Origin: Candidatus Omnitrophota bacterium | GTDB lineage: Bacteria > Ratteibacteria > UBA8468 > MWAK01 | Direction of reading: 5' to 3' | DNA length: 8,930 nucleotides | NCBI GenBank assembly: GCA_026387085.1 | Contig: JAPLMK010000102.1 | Span: 1-8,930 of the forward strand | In this document: positions 1 to 5,704 of the stretch, one piece after another | How the letters are laid out: every line of letters starts with the position of its first letter | How positions within the stretch are numbered: position 1 is the first letter of the stretch | Translations under genes and position numbers: made by a program | The notes under the pieces: generated by a model | What the model was told of the DNA's origin: nothing | The model's input: only the letters and a program-made list of their open reading frames with translations | Database searches by the model: none

Positions 1-124
1 ACCGCTCATCAAAGACGGTTGCCTGCGCCACCGGCTAGGAAAAAGCGGCCGGGAATACGTGGAATCATATCACGACCTAAAAGTTACAATACCCCGGCTG
101 ATTAAGATTTACGCGGGGCTCTGA
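1..124 (+). CDS. C-terminal end of a probable glycosyltransferase (partial, 5' end outside window)
   Basis: The frame beginning at base 2 is open from the window edge to a TGA at 122-124 and gives 40 residues. The fragment reads like the end of a GT-B fold (family GT4-like) glycosyltransferase: a segment resembling 'LI.D..LR.RLG..GREYVE' followed by a short helix, H-D-L-K, and a final 'IP.LIKIY..L' helix. Such tails close many lipopolysaccharide and capsule glycosyltransferases. No catalytic residues are visible because they lie upstream of the window. It ends 71 nt before wecB, in the same direction, so the two are probably co-transcribed in a surface-polysaccharide cluster. The family assignment rests only on this tail pattern and is moderate. 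Confidence 0.55.
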   Translation, partial: PLIKDGCLRHRLGKSGREYVESYHDLKVTIPRLIKIYAGL

Positions 125-195
125 AAATGGCGCTGTTTGTAAAATAATAAACTTCATCAAAAATTTAAAACGGAAATCAGAATGAAAGGGCACCA

Positions 196-1320
196 ATGAA
201 AAATATTCTTTTTATTTTCGGCACACGGCCGGAGTCGATTAAACTGGCGCCGGTTATTAAAGAATTCGCCAAACAAAGGTCTCGTTTCAAAGTAACGGTT
301 TGCGTTACGTCCCAGCACCGGGAAATGCTCAACCAAACTCTGGATTTCTTTAAAATCAAACCCGATTACGACCTGGACCTGATGCACCCCAACCAGACCC
401 TTTTTGAGATTACGGCGGCTTCGTTAGCCGGGCTGGAAAAGATTATTGACGCCGCCAAACCGGACCTTATTTTTGTCCACGGAGATACTTCCACGGCATT
501 CACAGGCGCCCTGGCCGGATTTTATAAAAAGATAAAGGTGGCTCACGTGGAAGCCGGATTAAGAAGCAACCAAAAATACTCGCCGTTTCCGGAGGAGATT
601 AACCGCACCCTGGTCGGCCATCTGGCGGATTACCATTTTGCCCCCACCGAAAAAGCCCGGGGCAGTTTAGCGCGCGAGGGAATCAAGAAAAATGTGTACG
701 TGGTGGGAAACACCGTAATTGACGCCTTGTTCTTCGGGCTCAACGTGATTAAAGCGGAGGGAGAAAAAAATTACCTCCGGTTCTTCCGGCAGATGGATTT
801 TTCCAAAAAAATTATTCTGGTTACAGGCCACCGTCGGGAAAATTTCGGCAAACCTTTTGAAAATATCTGCGCTTCCCTGAAAGATATCGTAACCGCCTGC
901 GCCGATGTCGAAATAATCTACCCGGTTCATTTAAATCCAAACATCAGGGAAGCTGCCCAAAAGTTGTTGGGCGGCATCAGCCGGATTCACCTGATTGACC
1001 CGGTTGACTATTCACACCTCATCTGGCTGATGAGTAAATCTTACCTTGTGTTAACCGATTCCGGCGGAATCCAGGAAGAAGCGCCGTCCCTGGGTAAACC
1101 GGTTTTGGTTATGCGGGAAGTCACCGAAAGAACCGAGGGGATTCGCGCCGGCACGGCAATCCTGGTCGGTACAAGCCGGCGCAAAATCGTGACGGAATCC
1201 CTGCGCCTGCTGAAAGAAAAAAAGGCCTACCGGAAGATGTCCCGCGCGGTCAACCCATACGGCGACGGGAAAACCAGCCGGAAGATAGCCGAAATAACCA
1301 AAAAATTACTGGCGAAATAA
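196..1320 (+). CDS. wecB: UDP-N-acetylglucosamine 2-epimerase (non-hydrolysing)
   Basis: This cytoplasmic enzyme interconverts UDP-GlcNAc and UDP-ManNAc, the precursor for ManNAc-containing envelope polysaccharides. At 374 residues it has the usual length of bacterial WecB/MnaA. Family landmarks appear in order: GTRPE at 9-13, QHREML at 40-45, HGDTST at 95-100, HVEAGLRS at 117-124, PFPEEINRTL at 130-139, GNTVIDAL at 171-178, GHRRENFG at 211-218, PVHLNPN at 243-249, and the UDP-binding TDSGGIQEEAPSLGKPVLVMR at 287-307. By comparison with the E. coli enzyme, the expected catalytic acidic residues are D97, E119 and E133, with H212; all are present. The ATG at 196 places the GTRPE loop directly after the first beta strand, as in homologues. 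A modest AAAGGG lies 5 nt upstream of it. The glycosyltransferase tail upstream supports a role in surface glycan synthesis. Nothing is missing or truncated. Confidence 0.96.
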   Translation: MKNILFIFGTRPESIKLAPVIKEFAKQRSRFKVTVCVTSQHREMLNQTLDFFKIKPDYDLDLMHPNQTLFEITAASLAGLEKIIDAAKPDLIFVHGDTSTAFTGALAGFYKKIKVAHVEAGLRSNQKYSPFPEEINRTLVGHLADYHFAPTEKARGSLAREGIKKNVYVVGNTVIDALFFGLNVIKAEGEKNYLRFFRQMDFSKKIILVTGHRRENFGKPFENICASLKDIVTACADVEIIYPVHLNPNIREAAQKLLGGISRIHLIDPVDYSHLIWLMSKSYLVLTDSGGIQEEAPSLGKPVLVMREVTERTEGIRAGTAILVGTSRRKIVTESLRLLKEKKAYRKMSRAVNPYGDGKTSRKIAEITKKLLAK

Positions 1321-1337
1321 AGCGGGTTGCGACAAAT

Positions 1338-1409
1338 ACGAGATCCTTCGCAATTGCGGCTCAGGATGACAGATTGGTTTGTCCTTCTGAGTGAAACGAA
1401 GAATCTCGT
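1338..1409. repeat. Imperfect inverted repeat, family B (CTTCG...CTCAG type), copy 1
   Basis: Two arms of about 30 nt (1338-1371 and 1380-1409) are imperfect reverse complements around an 8-nt centre. The outer ends pair as ACGAGATCCTTCG with CGAAGAATCTCGT, with one mismatch. The inner ends pair as CTCAGGATGACA with TGTCCTTCTGAG, 10 of 12 positions. A related element occurs at 3866-3937 with its arms in the opposite order. It lies in the wecB-pta spacer and could act as an mRNA hairpin, but it lacks the T-tract of a classical terminator. Confidence 0.8.
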
Positions 1410-1431
1410 TGTTAAAAACGATATTTCGGTA

Positions 1432-1463
1432 TGGATCCCCGCTTACTATCCGCGGGAATGACA
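1432..1463 (+). repeat. 32-bp palindromic repeat, family A, copy 1
   Basis: The element is TGG, an 8-nt arm ATCCCCGC (1435-1442), a 9-nt loop, the arm GCGGGAAT (1452-1459) and GACA. It matches the family layout seen at five other places in the window, with one C-A mismatch in the stem. The loop is TTACTATCC, the same subfamily as the inverted copy at 4216-4247. Confidence 0.85.
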
Positions 1464-1478
1464 ATGTATTTTGTAGCG

Positions 1479-1494
1479 GTGCGATTTATCGCAC
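1479..1494. repeat. Small perfect palindrome in the wecB-pta spacer
   Basis: GTGCGAT (1479-1485) and ATCGCAC (1488-1494) are perfect reverse complements separated by TT. It sits directly upstream of a candidate promoter and is preceded by GTAGCG. It could be another short repeat family or an operator for pta. It occurs once in this window, so neither reading can be tested here. Confidence 0.45.
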
Positions 1495-1498
1495 AAGA

Positions 1499-1528
1499 TT
1501 GACCGGACGTTGCCTTTAATCGTATCAT
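1499..1528 (+). promoter_or_regulatory. Candidate sigma-70-type promoter for pta
   Basis: TTGACC at 1499-1504 and TATCAT at 1523-1528 are separated by 18 bp. The expected start of transcription would be about 1534-1536, only a few bases before the pta ATG at 1539, so the mRNA would be nearly leaderless. A short AGGA at 1532-1535 is too close to the ATG to be a good ribosome-binding site, which agrees with that reading. This is sequence matching only. Confidence 0.35.
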
Positions 1529-1538
1529 AGTAGGACTT

Positions 1539-2555
1539 ATGAATTTAATCGATACGTTGGCGGAGCAAGCGAAAAAAAATCCCAAAAAGATTGTTTTTCC
1601 GGAAGGCGATAACCCGGAAATTGCCGCGACGGCAAGCGCGCTGGCAAAAGACGGCGTGGTAAAACCGATAATCTTAAGGACTTCCCCCCTCACCCTTACC
1701 CTCTCCCCCGAAGGAGAGGGGTTTAACACATCTTCCCTTTCTCCCCAAAGAGAGGGAATTTATCCTGTGGAAGTAATCGAATTAGCAAAGGAAAAAGAAC
1801 GGCTGGCGCGGTTCAGCGAGGTGTACGCTAAAAAACAAGAGACCAACCCGAAGATTGCCCTGCGGCTCTGCAGCCGCAGTATCTTCTTCGGCGCAATGAT
1901 GGTGGCAACCGGCGAAGCAGACGGAATGGTGGCCGGCATAGACGCCGCGACCGCTGTCGTCCTGCAGTGCGCCGGACTGGCTATCGGCCTGGCGCCAAAC
2001 ATTTCCATCCCCAGCAGTTTCTTTATTATGTCCTTCCCGGAACTCTTCGGTGAAAAAGATAAGGTGCTGATTTACGCTGACTGCGCGGCCGCGGTAGAAC
2101 CGAACAGCGAGCAGTTAGCCGGCATCGCCGTGCTCACCGCCCGAAACGCCCGACGTCTCCTGGGGATTGAACCCAAGGTTGCCTTCCTCTCCTTTTCCAC
2201 CAAGGGAAGCGCCCGCCACAGCCGCACGGAAAAGGTAATCCGCGCGGCAGAGATTGCCGCAAAAATGGCGCCGGAGATAGAGTTTGACGGAGAACTGCAG
2301 GCAGATACAGCCCTGGTGCTCCGGGTCGCCGCTAAAAAAGCGCCGGAAAGCAAGGTTGCCGGAAAAGCAAATATCTTAATTTTCCCGGACCTGGACAGCG
2401 GGAACATCGCCTACAAATTAAGCCAGTACCTGGCCGGAGCAACCGCCTACGGGCCGGTTGTCCAGGGGTTTGCCCGACCAATTAACGACCTTTCCCGCGG
2501 AGCCACCGCCAAAGATGTATACGGCGTGGCGGTGATTACCGCGCTACTGGGGTAG
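1539..2555 (+). CDS. pta: Phosphate acetyltransferase (Pta/Ptb family) with an in-frame repeat-derived insert
   Basis: This cytoplasmic enzyme transfers an acyl group, normally acetyl, between CoA and phosphate. It has 338 residues, the length of the short, single-domain Pta form. Diagnostic motifs are SFSTKGSA at 218-225, FDGELQAD at 249-256, AGKANILIFPDLDSGNIAYK at 274-293, and AYGPVVQG then PINDLSRG from 303 to 321. S319, R320 and D326 match the catalytic Ser-Arg and Asp of the Methanosarcina thermophila enzyme. The position aligning with that enzyme's Arg87 appears to be Tyr96, and the middle region (FFGAMMV, ADGMVAG, PSSFFIM) resembles a divergent subgroup, so a different acyl chain such as butyryl is possible. 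Residues 49-74 are encoded by a palindromic repeat (1684-1758) in a surface-loop region of the N-terminal part, yet the frame is intact. No acetate kinase gene adjoins. The start codon fits the conserved N-terminal helix and strand. Confidence 0.88.
   Translation: MNLIDTLAEQAKKNPKKIVFPEGDNPEIAATASALAKDGVVKPIILRTSPLTLTLSPEGEGFNTSSLSPQREGIYPVEVIELAKEKERLARFSEVYAKKQETNPKIALRLCSRSIFFGAMMVATGEADGMVAGIDAATAVVLQCAGLAIGLAPNISIPSSFFIMSFPELFGEKDKVLIYADCAAAVEPNSEQLAGIAVLTARNARRLLGIEPKVAFLSFSTKGSARHSRTEKVIRAAEIAAKMAPEIEFDGELQADTALVLRVAAKKAPESKVAGKANILIFPDLDSGNIAYKLSQYLAGATAYGPVVQGFARPINDLSRGATAKDVYGVAVITALLG
1684..1758 (+). repeat. Family C palindromic element (CCCTCTCC/GGAGAGGG) embedded in frame in pta
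   Basis: The left part is a pyrimidine-rich lead (CCCCCTCACCCTTACC), then CCCTCTCC at 1699-1706 pairing perfectly with GGAGAGGG at 1713-1720 across a 6-nt loop. A second hairpin follows at 1733-1758, where TTCCC and TCTC pair with GAGAGGGAA around a two-T bulge. It is read in the pta frame as SPLTLTLSPEGEG, then SSLSPQREG, with no stop codon. A diverged relative lies at 8162-8195; the first 20 aligned bases (from 1685 and from 8162) agree at 16 positions. 'SPLTLTLSP'-like peptides are a known sign of such dispersed repeats being translated. Confidence 0.85.
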
Positions 2556-2558
2556 GTG

Positions 2559-2590
2559 TGGATTCCCGCTTACTACATGCGGGAATGACA
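2559..2590 (+). repeat. 32-bp palindromic repeat, family A, copy 2
   Basis: TGG, then ATTCCCGC (2562-2569), a 9-nt loop TTACTACAT, GCGGGAAT (2579-2586) and GACA; the 8-bp stem is perfect. It begins 3 nt after the pta stop codon and ends 17 nt before the next start, leaving just enough room for the GGAG ribosome-binding site at 2597-2600. Confidence 0.9.
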
Positions 2591-2607
2591 AAAAATGGAG
2601 AAAACCA

Positions 2608-3855
2608 ATGAAAATACTGATATTTGAAGATGAGAAAGCAACAAATCTTTATCCGTTGACTTACCTGCGTCCAACCTGGGAACTGCTCTGCGGAGCCAGC
2701 ACCCTACTGGAAAAAATTAAGCGCTATTTCCCGAACGATGAAATTAATTTCTGGTGCCGCCCCGAAATAGCACCGCTTCTGAACCGCAAGTATGGCAAAC
2801 CGGTAAACAACATTAAAAGTATCATCGGCCGGGAAAGTGTAATGCTGATTAACGGCCGATGGCTGATGGGCCCGGGAGAGTCCCTGCCCACCAAGGCGGA
2901 AGAACAGGGAACCTGCGAGGGCGCTCTCCTTTACGGACACCTTGCGCCGGAGAAGGTAGAGCCCGGGGACGACCTGGCATCGCTCCTGAAGAAAGCAGCC
3001 GGCCTGCCCAAAAAGGAGATTAAAGCGCGGCTGATAAACAATCTCTGGGAACCGGTTAAATATAACGCGGAAGTAATCAAGGAAGATTTTGAACTAATGG
3101 GTAAACAAGGAGTAATGGGCGCAATGGCCCCGGAAAGCACTATTTACGGACCAAAAGAGCGTGTTTATATCGCGCCCGGAGCGGAAATCCACCCGATGGT
3201 CGTACTGGATACCAAAGGCGGCCCGGTCATTATCGCGGAAGGCGTCAAAGTATTTCCTTTCACCCGGATTGAGGGACCGGCCTACATCGGCCCGAACTGC
3301 CAGATTGTCGGCGGAAAAATCCGGGAGGGCTGTAGCTTCGGCCCGGAATGCCGGGTAGGCGGAGAAGTGGAAGAGAGCATCATCCAGGGATATTCCAATA
3401 AATACCACGATGGGTTTCTGGGCCACGCCCACGTCGGCGAATGGGTAAACCTGGGCGCGCTTACCACCAACAGCGACCTGAAAAATGATTATTCTACTGT
3501 TTCCGTTAAAGTTGGCGGAGCTCTCCAGGATACCGGCGAGATGAAGGTCGGATCGTTCATCGGAGACCACACCAAGACCAGCATCGGAACCCTGATGAAT
3601 ACCGGCACGGTCGTCGGTATAATGTGCAATATCCTGGGCGTCGGCGCGCTCCTGCCCAAGCACCTACCGTCATTTGCCTGGTTTATCGAGGGCAAGGTGA
3701 TGAAGGGGTTCGGCCTGCAGAACTTATTGCAGACGGCAAAAGCGGCCATGGCGCGCCGGAAAAAAGAATTATTGCCGGAAGAGGAAACGCTGCTTGGCCA
3801 GATCTTTGAAACGACCAGGGAAATAAGAATGGAAGCAGTTAAAAAGTCGCGATAA
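2608..3855 (+). CDS. GlmU-like sugar-1-phosphate nucleotidyltransferase / acetyltransferase (alternate bacterial GlmU type)
   Basis: Predicted to make UDP-GlcNAc from GlcN-1-P by acetyl transfer and uridylylation in the cytoplasm. Its 415 residues match the 'alternate GlmU' architecture rather than classical GlmU. An N-terminal sugar nucleotidyltransferase domain of the NTP_transf_4 type begins MKILIFEDE and carries the LRPTWELLCGASTLLEK motif at 20-36, in place of the usual LAAGxGTRM loop. From about residue 175 there is a left-handed beta-helix of imperfect hexapeptide repeats (for example IAPGAEIHPM, IGPNCQI). It contains the hallmark GYSNKYHDGFLGHAHVGEW at 261-279, then NLGALTTNSDLKNDYS at 281-296, with candidate catalytic histidines H267, H273 and H275. 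GDHTKTSIGTLMNTGTVVG follows at 319-337. A GGAG lies 7 nt before the ATG. With glmM two genes downstream and wecB upstream it completes a GlcN-6-P to UDP-ManNAc route. The exact sugar and nucleotide are inferred from family and context. Confidence 0.85.
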   Translation: MKILIFEDEKATNLYPLTYLRPTWELLCGASTLLEKIKRYFPNDEINFWCRPEIAPLLNRKYGKPVNNIKSIIGRESVMLINGRWLMGPGESLPTKAEEQGTCEGALLYGHLAPEKVEPGDDLASLLKKAAGLPKKEIKARLINNLWEPVKYNAEVIKEDFELMGKQGVMGAMAPESTIYGPKERVYIAPGAEIHPMVVLDTKGGPVIIAEGVKVFPFTRIEGPAYIGPNCQIVGGKIREGCSFGPECRVGGEVEESIIQGYSNKYHDGFLGHAHVGEWVNLGALTTNSDLKNDYSTVSVKVGGALQDTGEMKVGSFIGDHTKTSIGTLMNTGTVVGIMCNILGVGALLPKHLPSFAWFIEGKVMKGFGLQNLLQTAKAAMARRKKELLPEEETLLGQIFETTREIRMEAVKKSR

Positions 3856-3865
3856 TAAAAACGAT

Positions 3866-3937
3866 TGCCATACTGAAGGCAACGAAAGATCTCGCTTTGA
3901 AGGATGCGATTCTTCGCAAAATCAGCTCAGAATGACA
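3866..3937. repeat. Family B inverted repeat, copy 2, with arms in reversed order
   Basis: The left arm (3866-3895) contains ACTGAAGGCAACGAAAGATCTCG, aligned in parts with the right arm of the copy at 1338-1409 (CTGAG, CGAAGAATCTCG). The right arm (3906-3937) contains GATTCTTCGCAA and GCTCAGAATGACA, which match that copy's left arm. The two arms therefore occur in the opposite order, with the CGAGAT ends meeting in the centre. It fills nearly all of the spacer between the GlmU-like gene and the acyl carrier protein gene. Confidence 0.7.
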
Positions 3938-3956
3938 ATAAATAAAGGAGAAATAA

Positions 3957-4196
3957 ATGGAAAATACAGCGGAAAGAGTAAAAGCAGTGGTAGCCCGGCA
4001 ACTGAAAGTGTCTCCGGAAAAAGTTAAAGACAATTCCGACTTTGTAAAAGACCTGGGCGCGGAAAGCATCCAAAGCTTGGAATTAGTTGCAGCCTTCGAG
4101 GAAGAATTTGATATTGAGATGGACGAGGAAAAGGCGCTCCAGGTCAAGACCGTCAAGGACGCGGTTGATTTCATTTCCAAAATACTGGAAAAATAA
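3957..4196 (+). CDS. acpP: Acyl carrier protein
   Basis: A small acidic carrier that holds acyl chains as thioesters on a phosphopantetheine arm. At 79 residues it has the standard ACP length. The four-helix pattern is clear: helix 1 'TAERVKAVVARQL', then 'DFVKDLGAES' leading to helix 2 'LELVAAFEEEFDIEM', and a final helix 'VKDAVDFISKILEK'. The phosphopantetheine attachment serine is S37 in G-A-E-S, where the commonest form is G-A-D-S. A strong AAGGAG lies 6 nt before the ATG. It stands alone, with no fab gene beside it, between two amino-sugar enzymes. It may be the general fatty-acid ACP or a dedicated carrier for modifying a glycan; the symbol reflects the family and not a proven housekeeping role. 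Positions 4197-4345 downstream hold only three palindromic repeats. Confidence 0.93.
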   Translation: MENTAERVKAVVARQLKVSPEKVKDNSDFVKDLGAESIQSLELVAAFEEEFDIEMDEEKALQVKTVKDAVDFISKILEK

Positions 4197-4215
4197 TAAC
4201 GTCTCAAAAAAAGTC

Positions 4216-4247
4216 CGTCATACCCGCAGATAGTAAGCGGGTATCCA
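4216..4247 (-). repeat. 32-bp palindromic repeat, family A, copy 3 (inverted)
   Basis: In reverse orientation to the other copies: CGTC, ATACCCGC (4220-4227), a 9-nt loop, GCGGGTAT (4237-4244), CCA. The third stem base pair is A-T where the others have T-A, and both sides have changed together, keeping the 8-bp stem perfect. It lies 19 nt after the acp stop codon. Confidence 0.88.
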
Positions 4248-4263
4248 TACATTTTCCTTGATG

Positions 4264-4295
4264 TGGATTCCCGATCTACACATTCGGGAATGACA
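4264..4295 (+). repeat. 32-bp palindromic repeat, family A, copy 4
   Basis: TGG, ATTCCCGA (4267-4274), a 9-nt loop TCTACACAT, TCGGGAAT (4284-4291), GACA. The innermost stem pair is A-T instead of C-G, again with both partners changed, so the hairpin is preserved. Confidence 0.9.
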
Positions 4296-4303
4296 AATAA
4301 GTG

Positions 4304-4335
4304 TGGGTTCCCGCCTAAAACATGCGGGAATGACA
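4304..4335 (+). repeat. 32-bp palindromic repeat, family A, copy 5
   Basis: TGG, GTTCCCGC (4307-4314), a 9-nt loop CTAAAACAT, GCGGGAAT (4324-4331), GACA. One outer stem pair is G opposite T, which still pairs as a wobble in RNA. It ends 10 nt before the glmM start codon, and its 3' flank supplies the whole region where a ribosome-binding site would be expected; none is evident. Confidence 0.9.
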
Positions 4336-4345
4336 TCTGCAAAAT

Positions 4346-5704
4346 ATGATACAGGGAATATCCGGAGCGCGGGGTAAGGTCGGTATTGATTTTACCGCGG
4401 AATCCTGCCTGCAACTGGCAAAATCTTTCGGCATTGTCATCGGAAAAGGAAAGGTTCTGGTCGGCCGGGACACGCGGCCGTCCGGCCTGATGGCGTTTAG
4501 CGCCGTTAAGGAAGGTCTGCTGGCCACCGGGCATCCGGTGCTGGATTTAGGAATAGTTCCTACTCCGGCGGTTGAATTCGCAGTAACAAATCTCTCGGCG
4601 GCCGGCGCAATCATCATTACCGCCAGCCACAACCCCGGCGCATGGAATGGCCTGAAATTTCTGGATGATAACGGCCTCTTCCTCTCTCCGGAAAAAATTA
4701 AAGAAGTTTATCAACCCGCACAAGATAAGAACGCCGTACATGGATTCCCGCTTAAGACATGCGGGAATGACATCTGTAAAAGCGGGAATGACACGGAAGA
4801 AAAAATTGAAATACTTCCTCAATATCTGCGGCACATTTTAAGTCTAGTTGACACCCAACTCATCCGGCAAAAAAAGATGAGGGTTGCCATTGACTGCATC
4901 AATGGCGCGGCTTTCCGGGCGGCGCCAGAACTGCTTTCCGAGCTTGGCTGCAAAACAATCCTTTTAAACTGCGAACCAACCGGCATTTTCCCGCACCTGC
5001 CGGAACCACGGCCGGAAAACTTAACCTCCCTCTGCCAAAAAGTGAAAGAATCCGGCGCCGACATCGGGCTGGCCTTTGACCCGGACGGCGACCGGTTGGC
5101 GCTGGTCTCCGAAGACGGGAATCCGCTTTCCGAGGAATTCACCCTGGCTCTTTGCGTGGACTCCATTCTCTCCCGAAAACCGGGTCCGGTGGTCATTAAC
5201 CTATCCACCAGCATGGTAATAGAAGCGCTGGCGAAAAAATACCGCGTTCCGGCTTATCGCACTCCGGTCGGCGAATATCACGTTGCCCAAAAAATGTTAG
5301 CGGTCTCTGCCGTTATCGGCGGGGAGGGAAACGGCGGAGTCATCTATCCGGACGGACACCCGGGCCGGGACGGCCTGATCGGAACCGCGCTTATTCTGGA
5401 ACATATCTGCCGGACCGGCAAAAAGGTTTCGGCGCTGGCAAAAGAACTGCCTTCTTATTTTCTGGTTAAAGATAAGGCCCCGCTGCCGGGCTATCCGAAA
5501 ACAGAGATGGAGCAAAAAATCAAAACCGCGTTTCCGGAAGCGACCCTTGACTGCCGGGATGGTTTCCGCATTGCCGGTGACGGCTGGTGGTGCCAGGTGC
5601 GGTTCTCCAACACTGAGCCGATTATCAGAATCTTCAGCGAATCCACCACAGAGAAAGAGGCGCGAAAACGGATAGATATTCTCCGGAAGGTTCTTTCCAT
5701 TTGA
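4346..5704 (+). CDS. glmM: Phosphoglucosamine mutase-like phosphohexomutase with an in-frame repeat insert
   Basis: A cytoplasmic alpha-D-phosphohexomutase, most likely converting GlcN-6-P to GlcN-1-P. It has 452 residues and all four signature regions: the phosphoserine loop TASHNP at 92-97 (S94), the magnesium loop DPDGDR at 245-250 (D245, D247, D249), the sugar-specificity loop GEGNGGV at 326-332, and the phosphate-binding RFSNTEPIIRI at 419-429. GEGNGGV resembles archaeal-type GlmM/phosphomannomutase more than the classical bacterial GEQSGH, so phosphomannomutase or phosphoglucomutase activity is possible. Genetic context favours GlcN. Residues 132-150 are translated from a palindromic repeat. 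The ATG at 4346 fits the conserved GISGARG start; a TGA in frame at 4331, inside the upstream repeat, blocks any longer form. No Shine-Dalgarno sequence is visible, so translation may depend on the preceding cistron or on weak initiation. Confidence 0.88.
   Translation: MIQGISGARGKVGIDFTAESCLQLAKSFGIVIGKGKVLVGRDTRPSGLMAFSAVKEGLLATGHPVLDLGIVPTPAVEFAVTNLSAAGAIIITASHNPGAWNGLKFLDDNGLFLSPEKIKEVYQPAQDKNAVHGFPLKTCGNDICKSGNDTEEKIEILPQYLRHILSLVDTQLIRQKKMRVAIDCINGAAFRAAPELLSELGCKTILLNCEPTGIFPHLPEPRPENLTSLCQKVKESGADIGLAFDPDGDRLALVSEDGNPLSEEFTLALCVDSILSRKPGPVVINLSTSMVIEALAKKYRVPAYRTPVGEYHVAQKMLAVSAVIGGEGNGGVIYPDGHPGRDGLIGTALILEHICRTGKKVSALAKELPSYFLVKDKAPLPGYPKTEMEQKIKTAFPEATLDCRDGFRIAGDGWWCQVRFSNTEPIIRIFSESTTEKEARKRIDILRKVLSI
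4741..4793 (+). repeat. Family A repeat (copy 6) plus an extra half copy, in frame inside glmM
   Basis: A complete 32-bp element occupies 4741-4772: TGG, ATTCCCGC, loop TTAAGACAT, GCGGGAAT, GACA. Its 3' half GCGGGAATGACA is repeated at 4782-4793. The 21-bp spacing equals seven codons, so the duplication keeps the frame and reads as CGNDICK followed by SGNDT. The 41 bases from 4741 match 4304-4344 at 37 positions, including 9 bases beyond the element, which points to local copying. Confidence 0.9.

Noticed and set aside
1338..1409. Rho-independent terminator for wecB
   Set aside because: The hairpin is long and imperfect, is followed by GTTAAAAACG rather than a T-tract, and resembles a dispersed repeat found elsewhere in the window.
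3094..3663. Minus-strand open frame of 189 codons opposite the GlmU-like gene
   Set aside because: It lies wholly within a gene with strong beta-helix motifs; the antisense of GC-rich-third-position codons often stays open. No supporting ribosome-binding site or family signature.
4216..4335. Possible CRISPR array (three similar repeats about 40-48 bp apart)
   Set aside because: The repeats are imperfect, one is inverted, the spacers are only 8-16 bp, and single copies occur elsewhere in the window and inside a gene.
3839..4534. Long minus-strand open frame (231 codons) covering the acyl carrier protein gene
   Set aside because: It runs antisense to a clear ACP gene and through three palindromic repeats, and its translation has no coherent domain pattern. 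It is a shadow frame.
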